Assembly: GCF_029543125.1 (NCBI RefSeq)
Contig: NZ_JARQWW010000001.1
Location: 558,001 to 622,000, forward strand
Length of the DNA stretch: 64,000 nt
Origin: Caulobacter segnis
GTDB taxonomy: Bacteria; Pseudomonadota; Alphaproteobacteria; Caulobacterales; Caulobacteraceae
Direction of reading: 5' to 3'
Part shown: positions 56,603-64,000 of the stretch, piece after piece
Layout: every line of letters starts with the position of its first letter
Numbering within the stretch: position 1 is the first letter of the stretch
The notes under the pieces: generated by a model
Told to the model about the DNA's origin: nothing
Database searches by the model: none
What the model saw: only the letters and a program-made list of their open reading frames with translations
Translations under genes and position numbers: made by a program

Positions 56603-57706
56603 ATGGATCAGCCGTCCCTCTACATCATCGGCACGCGCGGCGTTCCCGCGGCCCACGGTGGCTTCGAGACCTTCGCCCATCGCTTCGCCCTCCATATGCG
56701 GAACAAGGGTTGGGCGGTCACCGTCTATTGCCAGGCGGACGAGGGGCCGAGCGGCCCCGTGATTGACGAATGGGAAGGGGTGAGGCGGGTCACCTTCGCC
56801 GCCGACAGCGGCGCCTTGGGCACGATGAAATTCGACTGGGCCTGCGTACGTCACGCCATGAAGGAACGTGGCGTGATGTTGGTCCTAGGCTACAACACCG
56901 CCGCCTTCAGCGCCCTGTTGCGGCTGACGCCCAATCCGGTCCTGACCAATATGGACGGGATCGAATGGAAGCGCGCCAAGTGGCCGCTGCACGGCCGGAT
57001 CTGGCTGTATCTGAATGAATGGATCGGCGCCCTGACGTCGAACAAGCTGATCGCTGACCATCCGGAGATCGAGAAGCACTTGGCGCGGCGTCGTAGCAAG
57101 CGTGACATTGCCATGATCCCTTACGGTGCCGATCCGGTAACCGACGCGCCGGAAGGGGCGGTTCGGGGCCTCGGGCTTACCCCCGGCCGCTATCTGATCT
57201 CGATCGGTCGGGTCGAGCCTGAGAACAACATCCTGCCGATGATCCAGGGTTTCGCCGCCCGGCCGCGAGACTTGCAGTTCATCTGCCTTGGCAAGTTGGA
57301 GCCCAAGGTCAATGCCTACCATGCCGAGGTAATGAAGGCCGGCGAGGGCCGCGTGATCTTCCCCGGTGCCATCTACGACCCGGTTGTGGTCAAGGCTCTG
57401 CGCTTCCACGCTGCTGCGTACTGCCACGGCCATAGCGTCGGCGGCACAAACCCATCTCTGGTGGAGGCGTTGGGCGCTGGCAATGCGGTGATCGGGCACG
57501 ACAACCGCTACAACCGCTGGGTGGCGGGCGACGGGCAGTTCTATTTTGCAGACGAAGCCACCTTCAGCGACATTCTCGACGTGATCGAGGCTGCCCCCAT
57601 TCGCCTCAAGGACGCCGCTGCTGCCGCCCTTCGTCGGTTCCACGATGGCCTGACTTGGCCGCCAGTTCTTGAGATGTATCAAACCTTGTGTGAGCGGGCG
57701 CGCTAG
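56603..57706 (+). CDS. GT4-type glycosyltransferase with DUF1972 N-terminus, probable rhamnosyltransferase
   Basis: A 367-residue GT-B enzyme. The N-terminal IIGTRGVPAAHGGFETFAHR is the DUF1972 signature, common in rhamnosyltransferases. The C-terminal half has GRVEPENNIL and HSVGGTNPSLVEALGAGNAVI, the donor-sugar site. Position directly behind rfbCBDA, three bases from rfbA, supports dTDP-L-rhamnose as donor and an O-antigen or exopolysaccharide repeat unit as acceptor. It is the last gene on the plus strand of this region. Confidence 0.88.
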   Translation: MDQPSLYIIGTRGVPAAHGGFETFAHRFALHMRNKGWAVTVYCQADEGPSGPVIDEWEGVRRVTFAADSGALGTMKFDWACVRHAMKERGVMLVLGYNTAAFSALLRLTPNPVLTNMDGIEWKRAKWPLHGRIWLYLNEWIGALTSNKLIADHPEIEKHLARRRSKRDIAMIPYGADPVTDAPEGAVRGLGLTPGRYLISIGRVEPENNILPMIQGFAARPRDLQFICLGKLEPKVNAYHAEVMKAGEGRVIFPGAIYDPVVVKALRFHAAAYCHGHSVGGTNPSLVEALGAGNAVIGHDNRYNRWVAGDGQFYFADEATFSDILDVIEAAPIRLKDAAAAALRRFHDGLTWPPVLEMYQTLCERAR

Positions 57707-57942
57707 CAGGCATCAAAGTTATGACCGCGGCTGGCATTCTTGACGCGCAGCGGCGTGATTCCGCGACAGGGGTAGTGGCCATCCAGTCACCTTCCCGACC
57801 GCAATCTGCAGCGGGCTCATGTTCACTGCGACAGCCTTGATCGCCGCCCATTCTCACTGAAATGCACGCATCTGACAAACGAGCTGGCAGGGGCGGAGAA
57901 GGTCGATAAACGGAGACTCGGATTATCGAGGGGTGGCGGTCG

Positions 57943-59040
57943 TTATGAGACGCGAGCCGCTGCCTCGGATGTCGGAGCAGCAACCCGTGAATCACGCCGA
58001 GCCCTGACTTTATCCATCAAGAATGCGCGCAACGGTTCATCGTAGAGTTTGAGAACGATGGCCGCAAACAGGACAGAAAAGGCGACTGACAAGAAAATCA
58101 GCGGCGCCCCATCGTAAGACGGAGCTATGATGCTAACAGTTCCCCCTGAAACGAAGATAATAGGAACGTGTACTCCGTAAAGTGGATATGACAGCCGCCC
58201 TAAATATTCATCAACGCGGCTCGGACCAATATTTACCGCCCCAGCGATCAGGATCGCTGGAAGGACAATAAGAACCAACCCTATCTGCCACCACACCGAT
58301 TGCACGGGAAGCATTAGGGCTGCGACCAGAGCCGGGAGGGCGAGCAGCGATGTCCACCGGCTAGTGATTTTCGGCGCTAGACCAAGGCGGTAAATGAGAA
58401 CGCCCAAGCCGAACCCGAAGGTGACGCGCACCAGCCCCCCTACGAACGACGCCCATTCCCACCCGATACTTGTCGTACCTGAAGCGACGGAAATCGCTCC
58501 GAAAATGATTGCTGCCGTGCCGACCAGCACTGCTAAGACTGCGACCCTCGCGCGGATTAGCCAGATGGCCCAAACGGCGTTGATTATCACTTCAAAGAAC
58601 AGCGACCACAGCGGTCCATTTCCCGGAAACAGAGCGCCACCCGAGACGGGGCCAATCCATGGCTTTGGTAGCAGCGCCGCGTTTATGACCGAGCTACCGG
58701 CTATCATCCAAAGAGGGTCCGAATCCTCGGGTGACGCGAGCCACCGCAAGATCAAATAGACTGCCCCCATTGCGCTGGCGATGACCACGACCGGCATCAG
58801 CCGCACCAGGCGCAGCACCATGAACCAGCCCAGCGGCATCCCCTTCTCCAGCCTGTGCTGGTAAGCATGAGCAATAACGAACCCGCTCAGCATGAAGAAG
58901 AAGTCGACAGCCAGAAAGCCAGACGGAACCAGTTGTGGCGTGCCGACTCTGGCGCAGTGGTACAATGCAACGAGCAGTGCTGCGACACCGCGGAGGCGGT
59001 CCAAAACACCGTACCTTTCAGGCGTCAATCCTGTTGTCAT
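57943..59040 (-). CDS. Acyltransferase family 3 (OafA/YrhL-like) membrane protein
   Basis: A 365-residue inner-membrane O-acyltransferase with about ten hydrophobic segments. RYGVLDRLRGVAALLVALYH with the catalytic-type His, FFFMLSGFVIAHAY, GNGPLWSLFFEV and LSYPLYGVHVPI are typical. It probably O-acetylates a polysaccharide unit. The ATG at 59040 is chosen; a TTG at 59079 and a GTG between them are possible. It ends at 57943, convergent with the glycosyltransferase gene. Confidence 0.87.
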   Translation of the reverse strand: MTTGLTPERYGVLDRLRGVAALLVALYHCARVGTPQLVPSGFLAVDFFFMLSGFVIAHAYQHRLEKGMPLGWFMVLRLVRLMPVVVIASAMGAVYLILRWLASPEDSDPLWMIAGSSVINAALLPKPWIGPVSGGALFPGNGPLWSLFFEVIINAVWAIWLIRARVAVLAVLVGTAAIIFGAISVASGTTSIGWEWASFVGGLVRVTFGFGLGVLIYRLGLAPKITSRWTSLLALPALVAALMLPVQSVWWQIGLVLIVLPAILIAGAVNIGPSRVDEYLGRLSYPLYGVHVPIIFVSGGTVSIIAPSYDGAPLIFLSVAFSVLFAAIVLKLYDEPLRAFLMDKVRARRDSRVAAPTSEAAARVS

Positions 59041-59112
59041 TGCCTCCACCACGCTCGAGCTGTCTCCCGTCGGCGCCAATGGTACAGATTTGCGGTTGTG
59101 AAGTAAGGAGGA

Positions 59113-59622
59113 TTACACTCGGATATCTCTGGCTGGATTACCCACCATGATAGAGTTGGGCGCAACACTCTTGGTCACGACACTGCCAGCTCCGATTTTA
59201 GCATCGTCTCCGATAGTTATGGCCCCCAATACTATGGCGCCAGCTCCAAACTCGACCCTATTGCCCACCACAGGCGATGCACTCTCGCCCTCTTTCGTCA
59301 TCTTGTTTCCGATTGTTACGGAATGTCGAAAGATGCAATCATCGCCAATAACAACGGCTTCATTGATAACCAACGCCATGCCGTGGAAAAGAATGGGCCT
59401 CCGGCCGATCCGCACTTTGGTCGGCAGATCGACACCCATAACCCAATCAACTACAACGCGGTAAATAACCCGAATTGGTGCCGTAATTGCACGTACAATT
59501 GGCGATGAGCTCGCTCCGCTCGCAAAAGCTATTCTATAAAATGATAAAATGAACTTCGACTTTGCGTGCGGATTGCATTTTATATCTTCAAATATTAGCG
59601 CGATTGTGGACAATCTATCCAT
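59113..59622 (-). CDS. Serine O-acetyltransferase-like hexapeptide transferase
   Basis: A 169-residue protein with a left-handed beta-helix C-terminal half (VVIGDDCIFRHSVTIGNKM, VEFGAGAIVLGAITIGDDAKIGAGSVV, then VGNPARDIR) of the CysE/colanic-acid acetyltransferase type. The His in LFHGMALVINE is the likely catalytic residue. In this setting it more likely acetylates a sugar than serine. It overlaps the upstream GT2 gene by eight bases. Base composition is AT-richer than the left part of the window. Confidence 0.82.
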   Translation of the reverse strand: MDRLSTIALIFEDIKCNPHAKSKFILSFYRIAFASGASSSPIVRAITAPIRVIYRVVVDWVMGVDLPTKVRIGRRPILFHGMALVINEAVVIGDDCIFRHSVTIGNKMTKEGESASPVVGNRVEFGAGAIVLGAITIGDDAKIGAGSVVTKSVAPNSIMVGNPARDIRV

Positions 59623-60565
59623 CGTTTTTGCCTCTGCGATCTCGACCGGTTCTGATCATACGTCGTACCCGTGAGAAGAATTTTGCTGGATAGAAAATGC
59701 TGGAAATAACAAGAAAAACTACCTTGAATGGATAATTAGACTCAAAGAGATACTTTCTATAAAATTTTATATGCACAAAATACATCCAAACGCGCATTTT
59801 TGGCGTTTGATCATTAAATATACGATCACGCAGTGCATAGGTCTTGCTGATCGTCGAAAAAGGCAAAATGTTCGACGCGCTTTTCTGGTGAACCCGGTAG
59901 CGCATTAGCACGCTGTCGATGTTGGCAAAACGCGCCCCCGCCGCAAGCATTCGCGCAAAAATATCGTAGTCTTCGGCCGGCACATTTTCTTGCACATAAC
60001 GTTGCGATTTAAAGAAACTTGCGCGCGCCATGACGGTGGGATGAAGGACTCCATGCTCCCCAGCACGGATCTTCGCGGCGATATCATCATGCGTCAGAGG
60101 AAAATTTGTCTTCCCAAGGACACGCCCCGTATCGGAATGGAAGATTTCAGCATTAGACCCAACAATATCATACGCTCCAGAAGCGAGGATCTGATGCTGC
60201 ACCTCGATCCGCTCCGGCAACATCACATCATCGGGATCAATGCGCATAATGAACCGGCAAGTGGCCTGCTCTATTCCAACGTTGAGGGCATTTCCGAAAC
60301 CCTGATTACGCTCCAATGCAACGATTTTGAGGAACGGCAAACGGAAGGCGAATTTTTGGGCGATGGCCAATGAGTTATCAGTCGATCCATCGTCAACAAA
60401 TATCAGCTCTCTCGGGGCACGAGTTGATGCGACGAAGGATAGGAAAAACTCATCAAGGTAAGGTCCATTATTGTAGTTCGCGCATACAACGCTGACGTCC
60501 AAATGCGAATTCGCAACCGGAATCTCATGGGGCGGAGCACTATTGAGGCTGTTTTGCCGAACCAT
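59615..60565 (-). CDS. Glycosyltransferase family 2
   Basis: A 316-residue GT-A enzyme: VSVVCANYNNGPYLDEFFLS at the N-terminus, FVDDGSTDNSLAIAQ and MRIDPDDVMLPERIE (the DxD-type site), then a C-terminal region with hydrophobic and basic residues that may associate with the membrane. It adds a sugar to a lipid-linked repeat unit; specificity unknown. It overlaps the acetyltransferase gene by eight bases. Codon use is clearly AT-richer than in the rfb genes. Confidence 0.88.
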   Translation of the reverse strand: MVRQNSLNSAPPHEIPVANSHLDVSVVCANYNNGPYLDEFFLSFVASTRAPRELIFVDDGSTDNSLAIAQKFAFRLPFLKIVALERNQGFGNALNVGIEQATCRFIMRIDPDDVMLPERIEVQHQILASGAYDIVGSNAEIFHSDTGRVLGKTNFPLTHDDIAAKIRAGEHGVLHPTVMARASFFKSQRYVQENVPAEDYDIFARMLAAGARFANIDSVLMRYRVHQKSASNILPFSTISKTYALRDRIFNDQTPKMRVWMYFVHIKFYRKYLFESNYPFKVVFLVISSIFYPAKFFSRVRRMIRTGRDRRGKNDG

Positions 60566-60692
60566 TCTTGACTAGTTTCCACTCTAAGATCGATTTTAGG
60601 AATCATGGTACGATGCCCATTTAGCCGCACCATACTCGTTTCGGAGCGTAACGAACCGCGCGACTTATGGACTCTGCTCCCGAGCCTCCGCG

Positions 60693-61892
60693 CTACGCCC
60701 TCTGAGGGCCCGATCGTCCGCAAATGTAATTCAAATACAACGCCCCGTTAAATGAAAAAATGAAGGCTATGTCAGTAAGCGCAAAATTTAACGCCATAAA
60801 CGAAGCCAGGACGCCGACAAATACTAAGAATTCAAGATAGTTTTTAGTGTACTTTACGACCAAAATCAACTGGTAAAACACGTACACAAATAGGCCAGCC
60901 AGCCCAAAGTCAATATACAAGCTGTAGATTGTGCTAAATCCAGCATTGTAAAGCCACGCCTTTGTAATGGGATTGTAGTAAGTCAGAGCTCCCTGCCCGA
61001 AAAGACTCACGCCTTCGGAAAGTATTTGCCCCAACGGAGAAAAGCGCGCGGCAGATTCCCACGATTCCCGGCGGTAAAACTCACTCGATGCACGCACAAA
61101 GAAATCTGCGAAGAAGTTCGAAAGTGGATTGTACATGACAAGTACGAAAGCTGTCACGACGAACGCGAGCATGATGTTAAAGCCATATCGGCTTGCATTC
61201 AGGTTGCGGTAGAAGCCATATGCAAACAGTGGAATGAAGAGCAATACACTTGTAGCTTTAGCGGCATTGGAGTTGCCGAGGAAGATTATTAGAACGGCCA
61301 GCGCGCATATGATAAGCCGATCGACCATTCTGCAGTAGAGAAAAAATGTAGATACTATTATCAATTCGCATACAGCCGCCAGGCTAGCGTCAGATTGTAG
61401 GAAAAATGTACCGAATATTGCGTCGATATATCCTATAGGCGCTTGCGAATATTGGATGAACTGGGATGTAAAACTCTTCTGAAGAATTACCACACTGAGC
61501 TCGATCAGAAGAAAGATCTTTATGATCTTGAAAAATGCACCCGTGCTAACAGACGCGGACAGGCGCATCGCATAAACTCGCCCAGCAACTGCGGCAACAA
61601 TTGTGCATAGCACGTAGTACAAGTATGTAATTGTATTTGATAGTGGCGTTCCATGCTGTAGATAGCTTAGCGCTATAACTACGATCAAAACAGCCAGAAT
61701 GGCCTCAACTTGCACGTGATACCACGCAGCGCGGGACAAAAAGACATGGCCGAAAAGTCCAAGCGCTAGCCAGTTACTCTGGGTCTGGGACAGAAGGCCA
61801 GCATACTGCAGCAGCCCCCCCGTAAAATAGATCAGTAAAATCGGCGCCAGCCAAATTACGCCGAAATTTGTATTTGCATCGACTCTATTCAT
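60693..61892 (-). CDS. Wzy-like O-antigen polymerase, membrane protein
   Basis: A 399-residue protein with about 11-12 hydrophobic segments and no conserved enzyme motif, as usual for O-antigen polymerases. A periplasmic loop (SEFYRRESWESAARFSPLGQ, LFGQGALTYYNPITKAW) resembles the G-x-G loop of Wzy proteins. Its place among glycosyltransferases and a flippase supports this. DNA is AT-rich. The 127 bases to the next gene downstream are noncoding. Confidence 0.72.
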   Translation of the reverse strand: MNRVDANTNFGVIWLAPILLIYFTGGLLQYAGLLSQTQSNWLALGLFGHVFLSRAAWYHVQVEAILAVLIVVIALSYLQHGTPLSNTITYLYYVLCTIVAAVAGRVYAMRLSASVSTGAFFKIIKIFLLIELSVVILQKSFTSQFIQYSQAPIGYIDAIFGTFFLQSDASLAAVCELIIVSTFFLYCRMVDRLIICALAVLIIFLGNSNAAKATSVLLFIPLFAYGFYRNLNASRYGFNIMLAFVVTAFVLVMYNPLSNFFADFFVRASSEFYRRESWESAARFSPLGQILSEGVSLFGQGALTYYNPITKAWLYNAGFSTIYSLYIDFGLAGLFVYVFYQLILVVKYTKNYLEFLVFVGVLASFMALNFALTDIAFIFSFNGALYLNYICGRSGPQRA

Positions 61893-61922
61893 CGAAATTC
61901 AATCTATCTCTGAGCGGGGCGC

Positions 61923-62849
61923 TTATTTGCTCGTCGCGATGTAGGCTTTAAGGCAACGCAGGAAGCTACGGCCGGCCATCAACGTGGCCGGCAATCCCGG
62001 ACGGCCCTTGGAGTATGCATGCCGAAGCACCATTAGAGCACCCTTGAGATCTCCGAAGTTCGCCGTGACCTGCAAGGGAGTGGTTGCGCAAAAATCACCC
62101 ATTATTCGACGAGATTTGTCTGAAAGCATATAGTCCGCCCAGGCGAGAATTTGCGGAGTACGGTTCGTCTTCGAGACGCCGGGAAGCGAAATATCGTAGT
62201 GAGTACGATGGCCGGCCCCAATGATTATCTGGCAGTCCGCATTCCGATTGGCCTCAATAACCCACCCCCAATCAGTGCAGACCTCCGGTAGCTTATTGAA
62301 GGGGATCAATACAGCTAGGCTCTTTGGGAACAACAACGATGATGATTGAATGAAATTATCGACTCTTCGCAAAGTCTTTCGAAGAAAGAGATATTCTTCC
62401 GGTCTTCTAGTCAAAACTGGAACATTATTCGTTCTCGGGCGCAATGCTTGGCGTCCGTCGGGGTAGTGAATTGTTAGCCCCGTCGCTGCGATCCAACCAT
62501 CGCTGTGGGTGGATGTAAACTTTTGAACATCGCGGATCTGCTCAATGCATTTCCTCGGATCCCAATAATCATCGTCGTCCAGCAGTGCAATAATTTTGGC
62601 GCTCGCACTCTCCACGCCCATTTGTCGCGCCGGTCCTTGCCCTGGCGTCGCTCGCGCATCGATGACCCGCACACGCGGGTCGTCGAAGGACGGTAGAGTG
62701 TCCGTATTGTTCACAACAGCGAGAACTTCAACCTGAACTTCTTCCTGCGCTAACGCAGATTCGACTGCGCGAAGAAGAGAGGCGCGGCCCGATGTTGGGA
62801 TGACCACGCTGATATGGGGGTAGTCGGCGCAATTGGCGACGGGATTCAT
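61923..62849 (-). CDS. Glycosyltransferase family 2
   Basis: A 308-residue GT-A type enzyme: ISVVIPTSGRASLLRAVESA at the N-terminus, a LALVNNTD-like segment (EVLAVVNNTD), ALLDDDDYWDPRKC (metal/donor DxD-type site) and a C-terminal half without further motifs. It lies 13 bases after the hexapeptide transferase stop on the minus strand, in the same transcription unit as its neighbours. Donor and acceptor unknown. Confidence 0.86.
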   Translation of the reverse strand: MNPVANCADYPHISVVIPTSGRASLLRAVESALAQEEVQVEVLAVVNNTDTLPSFDDPRVRVIDARATPGQGPARQMGVESASAKIIALLDDDDYWDPRKCIEQIRDVQKFTSTHSDGWIAATGLTIHYPDGRQALRPRTNNVPVLTRRPEEYLFLRKTLRRVDNFIQSSSLLFPKSLAVLIPFNKLPEVCTDWGWVIEANRNADCQIIIGAGHRTHYDISLPGVSKTNRTPQILAWADYMLSDKSRRIMGDFCATTPLQVTANFGDLKGALMVLRHAYSKGRPGLPATLMAGRSFLRCLKAYIATSK

Positions 62850-62861
62850 TATCTTGCGTTT

Positions 62862-63260
62862 CTAAATGAAAATGGGTGAAGGAGGGGCTCTGACAACGGC
62901 ATTGGCGGGCACATCTCCCACGACAAACGCATTGGCGCCGACGACGGCATTGTCGCCGATCATCACGCCACCAACAATCGTCGCGTTGGCGTAGATGGTG
63001 ACGTTGTCGCCGATATTGGGATACTTTCCAGACCTGCTGCCGCCAATGGTCACGCCCTGATAGATGGTGACATTGCGCCCGATAACCGCTCCCATGCCAA
63101 CGACGATGCCGAGCGGATGATGCAGATTTGGCGGCCCAGAGAACATGGCTCCCGGAGAAACGTCGCAGGCAAAAAGAACCCGGAGTAACTTGCGCGCCAC
63201 GCGGCCTCTGAGGCCGCCACGCGAAGCCAGCATGAAGAGCTTTTGCGGCTTACTGGCCAT
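62862..63260 (-). CDS. Short hexapeptide-repeat (serine acetyltransferase-like) protein
   Basis: A 132-residue protein made almost entirely of left-handed beta-helix turns: GIVVGMGAVIGRNVTIYQGV, TIGGSRSGKYPNIGDNVTIY, ATIVGGVMIGDNAVVGANA, FVVGDVPANAVVRAPP. It is shorter than CysE and lacks its N-terminal domain; such proteins act as sugar O- or N-acetyltransferases in polysaccharide loci. It overlaps the flippase gene by 11 bases. Confidence 0.8.
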   Translation of the reverse strand: MASKPQKLFMLASRGGLRGRVARKLLRVLFACDVSPGAMFSGPPNLHHPLGIVVGMGAVIGRNVTIYQGVTIGGSRSGKYPNIGDNVTIYANATIVGGVMIGDNAVVGANAFVVGDVPANAVVRAPPSPIFI

Positions 63261-64000
63261 TTCGCGCCCTCAGAGCTTGTAGGTCATATTTCCGGATGGC
63301 GACAATCGCCAGCGCGATTGTCGCACAGTAGGCCATAGTCCAAACCACGGAAATTAGGGTAACGGTCGACGACATACCAAGCGAAAACGTAGCCCCCGCA
63401 AGAACGCAAACAGTTATGCAGACGATCCTGAGGACCTGTAGACAAAACAATTCCCGTTGCATCCCCAGCATTGCCATGAGCGGGACCATAGGTACTGCAA
63501 CCAACTGAAGGCACATCGGGAGCGCCAATATCTGAATGTACTCGCCCGCAGGAGCCCAAAGTGCGCCAAAGACCCAAGGCGTGAGCGGAGGAGCGATAAT
63601 TGCTAAGGCCACGGCAGCGGCTACAGAGAACGATAACAGAAGAACAATCTGTCGGCGAAGGCCCGCCCAAAGCTTGCCGTTTCCGCTGCGAATGATCGCG
63701 GATGCATCTGCAACAATGATCTGGTTGATCCCCTGCCCTATCAGCCCTGTTGGAGCTCCCACAACTCTTTGGCTAAGACCAAGATAGCCAGCAGAAGCGG
63801 CCCCATAGAGTGGCGCCACTAACAACATGGGCATCTGCGACGCAAATGTACCTAACGCGTTAGCACCTGACCCTATCAAGGCTCTCAAGAAGCCCTTAGA
63901 CACTTCGACATGATTTGGATGCGGCTCGCAACTCTTAGTCGACTTCAACAGGATTTGGCTAATCGCTCTACCAACAACCATACCCAGACCAAGCGAAATG
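63250..64000 (-). CDS. Wzx-like polysaccharide flippase (partial, continues beyond window)
   Basis: The frame is open through the window edge, so only the C-terminal 250 residues are visible. There are six or more hydrophobic segments. ALIGSGANALGTFASQMPMLL, GYLGLSQRVVGAPTGLIGQGINQI and IQILALPMCLQLVAVPM match the second half of MOP-type oligosaccharide flippases of the LPS biosynthesis type. It would move undecaprenyl-linked units to the periplasm. A Met at 63981 is internal, not the start. Confidence 0.8.
   Translation of the reverse strand, partial: ISLGLGMVVGRAISQILLKSTKSCEPHPNHVEVSKGFLRALIGSGANALGTFASQMPMLLVAPLYGAASAGYLGLSQRVVGAPTGLIGQGINQIIVADASAIIRSGNGKLWAGLRRQIVLLLSFSVAAAVALAIIAPPLTPWVFGALWAPAGEYIQILALPMCLQLVAVPMVPLMAMLGMQRELFCLQVLRIVCITVCVLAGATFSLGMSSTVTLISVVWTMAYCATIALAIVAIRKYDLQALRARNGQ

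Noticed and set aside
57707..57942. Possible transposase remnant between the glycosyltransferase and the acyltransferase
   Set aside because: Short frames on both strands look vaguely transposon-like, but no DDE motif or inverted repeats could be identified, so no mobile element is called.
1..64000. tRNA, rRNA, CRISPR arrays, intact insertion sequences, replication origin
   Set aside because: Looked for and not seen; repeats in the window are protein-coding (GH81 tail) or short regulatory dyads.

Overview
The window is GC-rich chromosomal DNA from an alphaproteobacterium, most likely of the Caulobacterales (Caulobacter/Phenylobacterium-like). This is an inference from high-GC codon use, an UrcA-family protein, a VirA/VirG-like two-component system, an HWE-type histidine kinase, DUF1972 glycosyltransferase and BTLCP families, and a promoter at 53101-53126 that resembles the Caulobacter housekeeping form (TTGACGS, 10-14 nt, GCTANAWC). 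No rRNA, tRNA, CRISPR array or intact insertion sequence was seen.

Layout. 1-3,000: the tail of a possible HipA-like gene, a PPP-family phosphatase, and a complete hipB-hipA kinase toxin module followed by a decayed second copy of the antitoxin 3' end. 3,000-12,300: MarC-family protein, a winged-helix/NTPase regulator, UrcA protein, an ICMT-like methyltransferase, then an operon on the minus strand (VirG-like response regulator, di-haem cytochrome c peroxidase, VirA-like sensor kinase) with a small secreted four-cysteine protein diverging from it, PAP2 phosphatase and a stand-alone P-II protein. 12,600-29,900: TonB-dependent receptor, three related AraC regulators, a GT1-type glycosyltransferase, a GNAT protein, an atypical SDR, a feruloyl-CoA synthase/aromatic-acid transporter pair, a cupin protein, a DUF2306 membrane protein, a second four-cysteine protein diverging from a second VirG-like regulator, and an APC permease. 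30,000-38,500: a 1,423-residue GH81 beta-1,3-glucanase with four C-terminal repeats, a flavodoxin/isochorismatase pair, a decayed XRE regulator and a second hipB-hipA module. 38,900-44,500: an Mfd-like helicase, an unknown membrane protein and an HWE histidine kinase.

44,800-64,000 is one large surface-polysaccharide region. A PCP/BY-kinase, an outer-membrane barrel, an Ala-rich exported protein, a Wzy-like polymerase and a transglutaminase-like lipoprotein run on the minus strand. An OPX export protein diverges from them and is followed by rfbCBDA (dTDP-L-rhamnose) and a DUF1972 glycosyltransferase. From about 57,900 to the window end a minus-strand block of acyltransferases, GT2 glycosyltransferases, a Wzy-like polymerase and a Wzx-like flippase is visibly AT-richer (from about 59,100) and looks like an exchangeable O-antigen/capsule cassette.

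Three observations stand out. First, two unlinked loci share one architecture: a VirG-like regulator diverging from a small exported protein with nearly the same four-cysteine spacing. Second, a near-palindromic 15-16 base motif close to TTACGGCTGTAGCCG recurs upstream of several regulators and metabolic genes (3770, 17063, 24703, 24731, 29896). Third, both hip modules start in AT-rich leaders, and the second carries a near-identical direct repeat that is a good operator candidate.
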